DNA of 21,198 nucleotides from Planktomarina sp. (GTDB taxonomy: Bacteria > Pseudomonadota > Alphaproteobacteria > Rhodobacterales > Rhodobacteraceae), in contig JAKMFM010000055.1 in the NCBI GenBank assembly GCA_022425445.1, positions 1 through 21,198 of the forward strand. The letters run 5' to 3'. A model generated the notes under the pieces. It did no database searches and was not told the origin of the DNA. It saw only the letters and a program-made list of their open reading frames with translations. Of this stretch, positions 15,040-21,198 are shown piece after piece. Every line of letters starts with the position of its first letter. Positions within the stretch are counted from its first letter, which is position 1. The position numbers and the translations under genes were made by a program.

Positions 15040-15384
15040 ATGAATGTTGTAAATATTAGATCCGAGTCTCTGCGGAAAATTCCCGAAAAAATTGCCTTCC
15101 ACCGGTTGGAATTGGCGCCCATTCTTACGCTATATGGGCGTATGGTTGCTGCGGGCGAATGGCGAGACTATGGAATCTCTTGCCTGCGCGATGTGGCCGT
15201 CTTTTCAATTTTCAAACGCACAGCGGAAAACCCGCTCTACCGTATCGAGAAACGTCCCAAGCTGCGCAACAAACAAGGTATGTATGCTTTGATCGGGGCG
15301 CAGGGGCAGATTCTCAAGCGCGGCCATGATCTCGGATCGGTTCTGGGGGTCTTGGAGCGTCGGTTGATCCGCACGGTTGATTAG
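15040..15384 (+). CDS. DUF2794 family protein
   Basis: A 114-aa protein that I recognise as the DUF2794 family of alphaproteobacteria from the segments AFHRLELAPILTLYGRMVAAGEWRDYGI, FSIFKRTAENPLYRIEKRP and QGMYALIGAQGQILKRGHDL (given here as short landmarks). No function is established for the family. It is basic, has no signal peptide or membrane segment, and looks like a small compact cytoplasmic domain. The frame is closed by a TGA at 15016-15018, so the ATG at 15040 (or the GTGs shortly after) is the start; no clear SD is seen. It converges on the NlpC/P60 gene with 11 nt between stops. Confidence 0.82.
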   Translation: MNVVNIRSESLRKIPEKIAFHRLELAPILTLYGRMVAAGEWRDYGISCLRDVAVFSIFKRTAENPLYRIEKRPKLRNKQGMYALIGAQGQILKRGHDLGSVLGVLERRLIRTVD

Positions 15385-15385
15385 A

Positions 15386-15402
15386 GACCTGAACGTTAGG
15401 TC
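15386..15402. terminator. Small hairpin between convergent genes
   Basis: GACCTGA and TTAGGTC pair (7 bp with one G-T wobble) around ACG, starting 2 nt after the DUF2794 stop and covering the stop of the NlpC/P60 gene. No T run follows on either strand, so a role in termination is only possible. Confidence 0.25.
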
Positions 15403-16130
15403 AGCTGTGACCGTTGAAGTATGGGCCCGTCTGCGGCCGCATCTATGCGCGCAATGGCACTATCGATCGCTTCAATACGAACTTCCATATCATGCGCATT
15501 GGCGTGGATAAGCTGGGTGGCGCTGAGGGTCAAAGCCACATGGCCGGGCCAGAAGATCAATTGCCCAGGTGCCCAATCCCCTTGGGCTTCAGGAAAAAAT
15601 TCTGTTTGTGGGCCAGAATCTCCCGGACAAGCGCGCCCCGTGGCATGGCAGGCAGCTTGCACAAGGCCCGAGCAATCAATGCCTGCCGCTGAATTGCCAC
15701 CCCACAAATAGGGGCAGCCCAAGAATATTTTGGCCACCTCTCGCGGATCGGCAAAAAAATCTCCCGTTGCGCGCAAATGTTGACGGGGGATGAAGCCGGC
15801 GGGGGTTTGGCAAAAATTGCCGTGCTCTGCGCTCACCGTTACCCGCGCCCCGAAGGGCAGGAGGATTTGGTCGGGTGATTTAAGATTGGGTGCGGCATAG
15901 GCATGGCTGGATAAGGCGCTCACCCAATGTGTTGAGGGCGTATAGGGGGCCAAATCTGCTGTTTTTATATAGCCTTGATAGCCGTCTTTTGTTGCCTGCC
16001 CAAAACACCAGTCGCCAGAGCGTTCTAAGATCGTAAAGCCATCGCCAAATAGCAATTGCCGGTCGCGTGGTCCGCGCGGCTTGCGGCACAGGTCGCTGAG
16101 ACTTCGGATGATTTGAGACTGCGCGCTCAT
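15396..16130 (-). CDS. NlpC/P60-family cysteine peptidase (C40), cytoplasmic
   Basis: A 244-aa protein from the ATG at 16130. The frame is open 34 codons further but that part overlaps pepA. Residues about 20-125 form two SH3b-like modules (FGDGFTILERSGDWCFGQ; LLPFGARVTVSAEHGNF). The C-terminal NlpC/P60 domain has the nucleophile C153 in GIDCSGLVQ, H197 in GHVAL and H209 as third residue. YLWGGNS precedes the active site as is typical. There is no signal peptide, which points to a cytoplasmic gamma-D-glutamyl-diamino-acid endopeptidase of the YkfC / dipeptidyl-peptidase VI kind, acting on recycled murein peptides. The start overlaps the pepA stop by 4 nt (ATGA), so the two are translated together. 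Confidence 0.85.
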   Translation of the reverse strand: MSAQSQIIRSLSDLCRKPRGPRDRQLLFGDGFTILERSGDWCFGQATKDGYQGYIKTADLAPYTPSTHWVSALSSHAYAAPNLKSPDQILLPFGARVTVSAEHGNFCQTPAGFIPRQHLRATGDFFADPREVAKIFLGCPYLWGGNSAAGIDCSGLVQAACHATGRACPGDSGPQTEFFPEAQGDWAPGQLIFWPGHVALTLSATQLIHANAHDMEVRIEAIDSAIARIDAAADGPILQRSQLT

Positions 16131-17506
16131 AGATTCAAAATGCGTGGTAAGGCTTGAAACAAGGCGCGCGTGCCTTGACCCACGCCGCCTTTTGGGCGGG
16201 CAGGGGCCGCGCTGGGCTGCCAACCATAGCAATCAAAATGAACAAATTTTTGGGTCTCGCTGACGAAGCGCTGTAGGAACAGAGCAGCCGTAATAGCGCC
16301 CGCAAAACCACCGGCAGGGGCATTGTCCAAATCTGCAATGCCCGGTTCGATCATGGCCTCATAGGGCGCATGTAAAGGCAATTGCCACACGGGATCGTCA
16401 ACGGCGGTGGCGGCGGTGGCAATCTCATGGCTCAAGTCAACATCCTGTGTGAAATAGGGCGCGATGTCAGGCCCCACCGCGACCCGCGCAGCACCGGTCA
16501 GTGTGGCCATGCAAATCATCACATCACACGGGCTTTCATCGGCTAAGGTGAGGGCATCGGCGAGCACCAATCGGCCCTCGGCATCGGTATTGTTGATCTC
16601 AACAGTGAGACCCCTGCGGCTCTTCAAGATGTCTTGTGGACGGAAGGCGGAGCCGCCAATCGCATTTTCAACGGCGGGGACCAAAACCCGCAACTGCACG
16701 GGCAGTTTTCTGGCCATGATCATTTTGGCAAGTCCCAGAACATGTGCCGCGCCGCCCATATCTTTTTTCATCAATCCCATGGAGCCGCCGGGTTTGAGGT
16801 TTAAGCCGCCTGTATCGAAACACACGCCCTTGCCCACCAAAGTAAGGCGCGGCCCTGATGTGCCCCAGCTGAGATCAATCAGGCGCGGCGCTCGTGTGGA
16901 GGCGCGGCCCACCGCGTGAATAAGGGGAAAATTTTGCGCAATCAGCTCGTCGCCCGTTATGACTGATATATCGGCGGCATAGGTTTTGGCCAAATCGCGG
17001 GCGGCCGCTTCCAGTTCTGCTGGGCCCATGTCATTGGCTGGAGTGTTGATCAAATCTCGGGTCAGGAATTCTCCGGAAACAATCGCCTCGATTTTTTCAG
17101 CATCTACGCCAGCGGGACAGATCAACGCGGCTTTTGGGACGGCGTTGGTGGCGTAGCGATCGTATCGATATTTGCCCAAAGTAAAGGCTAAAGCGAATTC
17201 CTCGGCCCAGTCTTGATGGCACTCAACCAGCTCAAACACTTGGTCCGGCATGTTCGGCAATCCGGCAACGGCGCCGAATCGTTTGCGTTTTCGTTCTGCG
17301 GCATCGCCATAACCAATGGCCAAACGCACAGGCAGCCCCTGCTCGCTGAGGCATAAGATCTGGCCCAGTTTGCCTGACCAATTTTGGGTTTTGGCGGCGT
17401 TTTGCACCGCCTCCCCCCTCGCGGTCAGCCAGTCTTCCGCCTCCGCACGGGCAATGAGGTGCAAGGGCACGGATCCGGCTGTGGGGGCGGCAAAAATCGA
17501 TGACAT
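16127..17506 (-). CDS. Leucyl aminopeptidase family protein (M17)
   Basis: A 459-aa M17 metallopeptidase. The two-zinc site is marked by GKGVCFDTGG (K226, D231), KKDMGGAA (D249) and the signature NTDAEGRL (306-313). The N-terminal about 150 residues form the non-catalytic domain, which is shorter and more variable than in E. coli PepA. The start at 17506 has AAGGGA about 7 nt upstream; the open frame reaches back 55 codons more but overlaps the terminator of the upstream gene. It removes N-terminal amino acids from peptides in the cytoplasm. It is translationally coupled to the NlpC/P60 peptidase, which suggests joint peptide or murein-peptide turnover. Confidence 0.92.
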   Translation of the reverse strand: MSSIFAAPTAGSVPLHLIARAEAEDWLTARGEAVQNAAKTQNWSGKLGQILCLSEQGLPVRLAIGYGDAAERKRKRFGAVAGLPNMPDQVFELVECHQDWAEEFALAFTLGKYRYDRYATNAVPKAALICPAGVDAEKIEAIVSGEFLTRDLINTPANDMGPAELEAAARDLAKTYAADISVITGDELIAQNFPLIHAVGRASTRAPRLIDLSWGTSGPRLTLVGKGVCFDTGGLNLKPGGSMGLMKKDMGGAAHVLGLAKMIMARKLPVQLRVLVPAVENAIGGSAFRPQDILKSRRGLTVEINNTDAEGRLVLADALTLADESPCDVMICMATLTGAARVAVGPDIAPYFTQDVDLSHEIATAATAVDDPVWQLPLHAPYEAMIEPGIADLDNAPAGGFAGAITAALFLQRFVSETQKFVHFDCYGWQPSAAPARPKGGVGQGTRALFQALPRILNL

Positions 17507-17584
17507 GGCAGATCCCTTGCATGGCTTTTTCACAGGTAAACATTGCCCTGTGGTGATTGCAATGCGGTGCGATCTTTGCAGGGC

Positions 17585-17613
17585 AAAAAATGCCGGCGCC
17601 GGGAATGCGCCGG
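17585..17613 (-). terminator. Rho-independent terminator after the 129-aa gene
   Basis: On the minus strand CCGGCGC and GCGCCGG form a perfect 7-bp G-C stem around ATTCCCG, followed by CATTTTTT. It begins 7 nt after the stop of the gene ending at 17620 and lies 79 nt before the pepA start, so pepA should have its own promoter in 17507-17584. Confidence 0.8.
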
Positions 17614-17619
17614 TTTTGG

Positions 17620-18009
17620 CTAAAGCCGTGTATTTTTTTGATCTTGTATCGCCCAAAGCGATACGAGGCACATGTCGCCAAGCCGCACCAATCGTGCCAC
17701 TGCGGCGGCAAGCGCTGGATCATCGGAAGATGCAGTTAAGGCGCGCACATTATGGGCGGCATCGGTCAAACTGCCCAGTCCAATTTGCTGCCTAATGCTC
17801 ATCAAAGCGTATACAGCCTTGCGTATAGCGGCGCGTTTGTTCTGCTTACCGGCGTATTCCAGCATAGAGAGGCGAATGGCGAATTCATCTAAGGCGCCAT
17901 TGATGATTGTTTGCGCCCTCTGGGGGGCAAATTCACAATAGATTTCGTCTATTTTTCTGGTACAAAAGGGAAGATGTTCGTCATGCAGAAGCATGCTAAT
18001 TTGAGCCAT
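17620..18009 (-). CDS. Unknown all-helical protein, Hpt-like without the active histidine
   Basis: A 129-aa soluble protein I cannot name. AGGTGAG lies 6 nt before the ATG and a clean terminator follows, so it is a real single-gene unit. The sequence is predicted almost wholly helical. Residues about 60-92 (RKAVYALMSIRQQIGLGSLTD region) have the spacing of the Hpt phosphotransfer motif AHxLKGxxxxLG, but Y68 stands where the phosphorylated His would be and M70 where the Lys would be. By that reading it is a pseudo-Hpt that could bind a receiver domain without relaying phosphate. The alignment is by eye and is inference. It is divergent from the carbonic anhydrase gene (147 nt gap). Confidence 0.7.
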   Translation of the reverse strand: MAQISMLLHDEHLPFCTRKIDEIYCEFAPQRAQTIINGALDEFAIRLSMLEYAGKQNKRAAIRKAVYALMSIRQQIGLGSLTDAAHNVRALTASSDDPALAAAVARLVRLGDMCLVSLWAIQDQKNTRL

Positions 18010-18156
18010 GAACTCACCTATTTACTGCGCCCCCGCCGATGGCCGCTTTTTGCCCAAAAAAGTTTATCAAACCCTAAGCTAAAAGGAGGATTACCTCTCG
18101 AGTTTTTTGTAACTATTTGGTAAGTTAAATCCAATATTTATGAATGAGGGGGGCCG

Positions 18157-18807
18157 ATGGTCTACGTCAAACCACTGCCAAACTATTTAATTCAACGCTA
18201 TCACGGTTGGAAAGCGACCACATTTGAAGACAATCATGCGTGGTATCGCCGCTTAGCCAGTGAAGGGCAGCGTCCGCGCGCGATGGTCATTTCATGTTGT
18301 GACAGTCGTGTTCATGTGACGGCGATTTTTGGTGCAGAGCAGGGAGAATTCTTCATTCACCGCAATATCGCCAATCTGGTGCCGGCCTATCTTCCGGATG
18401 GCGAGCCGCATGGCACTTCCGCTGCGGTGGAATATGCGGTCACGGCATTAAAAGTGTCGCATATTATCGTCTTGGGTCATTCCAGCTGTGGCGGGGTGCG
18501 AGGCTGTCACGACATGTGTACAGGGCACGCCCCGGATTTGGAAAAAAGTAGCAGCTTTGTAGGCCGCTGGATGGATATTTTGCGTCCGGGCTACGAGCGG
18601 GTCAAAGATATCAAGGATGAGGCGCAGCGTGTGGCGCGATTGGAACGCGAGGCGGTTTTGGTCTCAGTTGAAAACCTAATGAGCTTCCCTTTTGTGAAAA
18701 CCGCAGTCGAGAAGAATGAGCTGACTTTGCATGGTCTTTGGACGGATATTGGGGAGGGATCCTTGGAGCAATTTGACTCAAATTTGAAAGATTTCGTGCG
18801 AATTTGA
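18157..18807 (+). CDS. Beta-class carbonic anhydrase
   Basis: A 216-aa beta-carbonic anhydrase. The zinc ligands are C47 (CCDSR, with the D49-R51 dyad), H108 and C111 in GHSSCGG. FFIHRNIANLV and GTSAAVEYAV are typical family segments. Reaction: CO2 plus water to bicarbonate, in the cytoplasm; it supplies bicarbonate for carboxylases. The ATG at 18157 has GAGGGGGG about 5 nt upstream. The gene is alone on its strand and ends in a strong terminator shared with asd. The 147-nt gap upstream is AT-rich and contains an AAAAGGAGG stretch at 18081 with no reading frame behind it. Confidence 0.95.
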   Translation: MVYVKPLPNYLIQRYHGWKATTFEDNHAWYRRLASEGQRPRAMVISCCDSRVHVTAIFGAEQGEFFIHRNIANLVPAYLPDGEPHGTSAAVEYAVTALKVSHIIVLGHSSCGGVRGCHDMCTGHAPDLEKSSSFVGRWMDILRPGYERVKDIKDEAQRVARLEREAVLVSVENLMSFPFVKTAVEKNELTLHGLWTDIGEGSLEQFDSNLKDFVRI

Positions 18808-18829
18808 ACGTAAACCGCCGAATGTAACC

Positions 18830-18862
18830 AAAAAAGGCCTCGCATTTCAGCGAGGCTTTTTT
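18830..18862. terminator. Bidirectional Rho-independent terminator, carbonic anhydrase / asd
   Basis: GCCTCGC (18837-18843) and GCGAGGC (18850-18856) pair perfectly around ATTTCA. Six A precede the stem (18830-18835) and six T follow it (18857-18862), giving a U run to transcripts from both sides. It ends the carbonic anhydrase message rightwards and the asd message leftwards. Confidence 0.93.
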
Positions 18863-18879
18863 ATTTCAGTGTCAGGAAT

Positions 18880-19902
18880 TTAGCCCTTTTTCAGGACTTT
18901 GTTACCCAAAACTTCCGCAATTTGAACAGCATTCAACGCCGCACCTTTGCGCAGATTGTCGGACACGCACCAAAGGTTGATGCCGTTTTCGATCGTGACA
19001 TCCTGCCGAATGCGGCTGATGAATGTGGCGTAATCGCCAACGCATTCCACCGGGCTGACATAGCCGCCATCTTCGCGCTTATCGATCACCATAATGCCCG
19101 GCGCTTCGCGCAGGACCTCGCGGGCTTCATCCTCATCAAGGAACTCTTCAAACTCGATGTTAACCGATTCGGAATGGCCTACGAAAACGGGCACGCGTAC
19201 ACAGGTGGCGGTGACCTTGATTTCAGGGTCAAGAATTTTTTTGGTCTCCGCTACCATTTTCCATTCTTCTTTGGTATCTCCGCTGTCGAGGAACACATCG
19301 ATATGCGGGATCACGTTAAACGCAATTTGCTTGGTAAACTTGGTGGGTGGTTTGTTGTCTACCGGGTTGTAGATTGATTTGGTTTGATCCCAAAGCTCAT
19401 CAATCCCTTCTTTGCCCGCACCGGAAACCGATTGATAGGTGCTGACCACCACCCGTTTGATTCTCGCGCGATCATGCAAGGGTTTCAATGCCACGACCAT
19501 CTGTGCGGTTGAGCAATTGGGATTGGCAATGATGTTCTTTTTGTGGCACTCGAAAACGGCATCCGCATTCACTTCTGGCACGATCAAGGGCACCTCAGGA
19601 TCGTAGCGGTAAAGGCTTGAATTATCGATCACGATGCAGCCAGCCGCCGCCGCTTTCGGGGCGTATTCTTTGGTCGCCTCCGAGCCCACCGCAAAAAGCG
19701 CCATATCCCAACCCGTGAAATCAAAGGTGGCCAAGTCTGTGGTCTTCAAAGTTTTGTCGCCGAAGCTCACCTCCGTGCCGAGAGATTTACGGCTCGCAAG
19801 GACAGCGATTTCCGCAATTGGAAATTCACGTTCGTCCAAGATGTTCAACATTTCGCGGCCCACATTGCCAGTGGCGCCAACTACAACAACTTTATAAGAC
19901 AT
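18880..19902 (-). CDS. asd: Asd, aspartate-semialdehyde dehydrogenase
   Basis: A 340-aa protein from the ATG at 19902 (MSYKVVVVGATGNVGREML), with a GAGGAAGAG Shine-Dalgarno before it. The frame is open 42 codons further upstream into the MFS gene, without family similarity. NADP-binding GATGNVG is at 9-15, catalytic C130 in NPNCSTAQM, substrate region SVSGAGKEG, and the later catalytic HSESVN. Reaction: aspartyl phosphate to aspartate semialdehyde, the branch point to lysine/diaminopimelate, methionine and threonine. It lies 65 nt downstream of the MFS gene on the same strand and ends at the shared terminator. Confidence 0.96.
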   Translation of the reverse strand: MSYKVVVVGATGNVGREMLNILDEREFPIAEIAVLASRKSLGTEVSFGDKTLKTTDLATFDFTGWDMALFAVGSEATKEYAPKAAAAGCIVIDNSSLYRYDPEVPLIVPEVNADAVFECHKKNIIANPNCSTAQMVVALKPLHDRARIKRVVVSTYQSVSGAGKEGIDELWDQTKSIYNPVDNKPPTKFTKQIAFNVIPHIDVFLDSGDTKEEWKMVAETKKILDPEIKVTATCVRVPVFVGHSESVNIEFEEFLDEDEAREVLREAPGIMVIDKREDGGYVSPVECVGDYATFISRIRQDVTIENGINLWCVSDNLRKGAALNAVQIAEVLGNKVLKKG

Positions 19903-19967
19903 AGGTCTCTTCCTCATTTCAAAGACGAGCTCGTGTATCGCGCCGGGTCGCCAATGGAAAGAGGCAG

Positions 19968-21146
19968 CTAGTCGGTTCTGTCCTGTGAGAAGATATAAAT
20001 CACCAATCCCAGCAGTAATGTCACACAAAATACCAAAATGACGGCGTTATATGAGACAATCGGCGCTTGGGTCTGTGTTATCTTTGCATCAAAAACCCGC
20101 GCGGTGATATTTTGCATGACGCCAACGCCTCCGATTCCAAAGAGGTTGATCAAAGTCACGCCGCGCCCCATCAGGTGATCTGGAAAAAAACTGCGCCCAT
20201 GGGCAACCAAAATCGGGAATGACGCACCGAAAAATCCAATTCCGGCCATGATGACGGCGGTGCTCCAAAAGTCAGAGTCACCATGCAGATAAAGGATAAG
20301 ACACAGCACGCCGCCAATTAGATTGCCTGTGAAAATCACCCATTTGCGCGTCCCCAATAGGCGGTCAAGCGGACCATAGCAAAAGGTGCCGGCAATCATC
20401 GCCAAAGCCATCAGTGTGGTCACTGTGCCAACCTGGGCTGTGGAGGCGCCGAAGACATCGGTGAAATAGGGGCCCACCCAAAGGCCGCGCAAGCCCGCAG
20501 AGGGGGCATAGCTGACCAGAACAAGAGGCAAGATGAACCAGATGGCCCGCATGCGGAGCAGATCCAGCAAGCTGCCTTTTTCATCGGTCTCAACTTTTGG
20601 CGGATCCTTGACGATCACGTAGCACAGGGCGGCAATCACAAGAGTGATAAGCGCGATGATGAAGATAGACATGCGCCAGCCCAAAATCTCAACGAGCAGT
20701 GTGAGTGGAAAGGCTGCGCCAATATTGCCAACCGATCCGATTCCCAAGATGACGGCGGCCATGGTGGCGAAGGCTGCCGCAGGAAAACTGCGGGCGACTA
20801 CATAATATGCGGCCATTAAAACCGAGGAGCAGCCGACACCGATCATCGTCATCGCGGCCGAGATATGCCAAGGTTCGGTCGCGGCTGCGAAAACCAAAGC
20901 GCCCCCACCGGCTCCGAGAGCAAGAAGCGCGGCATTGGTACGCCGCGGGCCCAAAGTGTCCAAGGCCCAACCGACGGGTATTTGCATCAGGGCGAAGGTC
21001 AAAAACCAATAGCCAGAGGCCGCCGAGAGCTGCGCGGCGGTGGCGCCAATATCTGCCTGTAAGGGGGCTGCCAAAACAGCCAGAAATGCCCTATAAAACT
21101 GAGACAAGACATAGGCAAAAGTCAAAATTATCAATGTCGCGCGCAT
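19968..21146 (-). CDS. Major facilitator superfamily (MFS) transporter
   Basis: A 392-aa inner-membrane protein with about 12 hydrophobic segments in two halves, joined by a charged cytoplasmic loop near residues 188-202 (KDPPKVETDEKGS). Motif A of the family is present in the first half (GWALDTLGPRR, about 58-68). TM1 starts at the N-terminus, without a cleavable signal. Substrate cannot be told from the sequence or from the neighbours; asd, next downstream, is a housekeeping gene. The SD is GGAG about 6 nt before the ATG. The remaining 52 nt to the right edge hold its upstream region and no other gene that I can see. Confidence 0.88.
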   Translation of the reverse strand: MRATLIILTFAYVLSQFYRAFLAVLAAPLQADIGATAAQLSAASGYWFLTFALMQIPVGWALDTLGPRRTNAALLALGAGGGALVFAAATEPWHISAAMTMIGVGCSSVLMAAYYVVARSFPAAAFATMAAVILGIGSVGNIGAAFPLTLLVEILGWRMSIFIIALITLVIAALCYVIVKDPPKVETDEKGSLLDLLRMRAIWFILPLVLVSYAPSAGLRGLWVGPYFTDVFGASTAQVGTVTTLMALAMIAGTFCYGPLDRLLGTRKWVIFTGNLIGGVLCLILYLHGDSDFWSTAVIMAGIGFFGASFPILVAHGRSFFPDHLMGRGVTLINLFGIGGVGVMQNITARVFDAKITQTQAPIVSYNAVILVFCVTLLLGLVIYIFSQDRTD

Positions 21147-21198
21147 GTCGTTCTCCGATCTGAGGCTGTGGTGCCACTGCTTGCGGCCTGGGTAAAGC

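Noticed and set aside
18081..18106. AAAAGGAGG with a small GAGG/CCTC fold and T run, considered as a terminator or small-gene start
   Set aside because: The stem has only 4 bp, no start codon follows at a suitable distance, and there is no upstream gene on that strand to terminate.

Overview
The window reads as an ordinary chromosomal core region of an alphaproteobacterium, most likely Rhodobacterales (Roseobacter-like). The reasons are the protein content (IalB-type exported protein, DUF2794, ImuB of the alphaproteobacterial type, Rhizobium-type L-asparaginase), moderate GC with densely packed genes, and an alphaproteobacterial LexA operator of the form GAAC-N7-GAAC. I see no tRNA, rRNA, insertion sequence, integrase, CRISPR array or replication origin. 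No stretch longer than about 225 bases is without a gene.

Layout. Bases 1-2972 lie on the minus strand: ialB-like, rlmN, a threonine/serine dehydratase and the first 59 codons of dapD, which runs off the left edge. A Rhizobium-type L-asparaginase (3135-4109, +) faces serB (4170-5048, -). Next comes a serine block: serB is divergent from a cysteine-free exported protein (5165-5662), followed by serC (5853-6995) and serA (7053-8648). A PPP-family phosphatase overlaps the end of serA by 4 nt. With serA, serC and serB together, the whole phosphorylated route from 3-phosphoglycerate to serine is here. serC has a structured leader matching what I know of the alphaproteobacterial serC RNA motif.

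The next minus-strand group is gpmI, ctpA, rppH (13020 down to 9478). Facing away from gpmI is imuB (13161-14816, +), with a perfect LexA box 13 nt before its start codon. Neither imuA nor dnaE2, its usual partners, is beside it. Then come DUF2794 (+) and, on the minus strand, a 129-aa protein resembling an Hpt domain without the phospho-accepting His, a leucyl aminopeptidase, and an NlpC/P60 peptidase overlapping it by 4 nt. The last two suggest cytoplasmic peptide (murein peptide) breakdown. The right end holds a beta-carbonic anhydrase (+), a strong bidirectional terminator, asd (-) and an MFS transporter (-). asd and dapD, at opposite ends of the window, both belong to the aspartate/diaminopimelate pathway.

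I found no clear previously undescribed system. The points most worth a second look are the SOS-box-carrying orphan imuB with a 37-nt inverted repeat over its stop codon, the serC leader RNA with a palindrome just upstream, the degenerate Hpt-like protein, the cysteine-free thioredoxin-like exported protein in the serine locus, and the apparent absence of an EnvC/M23 gene between gpmI and ctpA.
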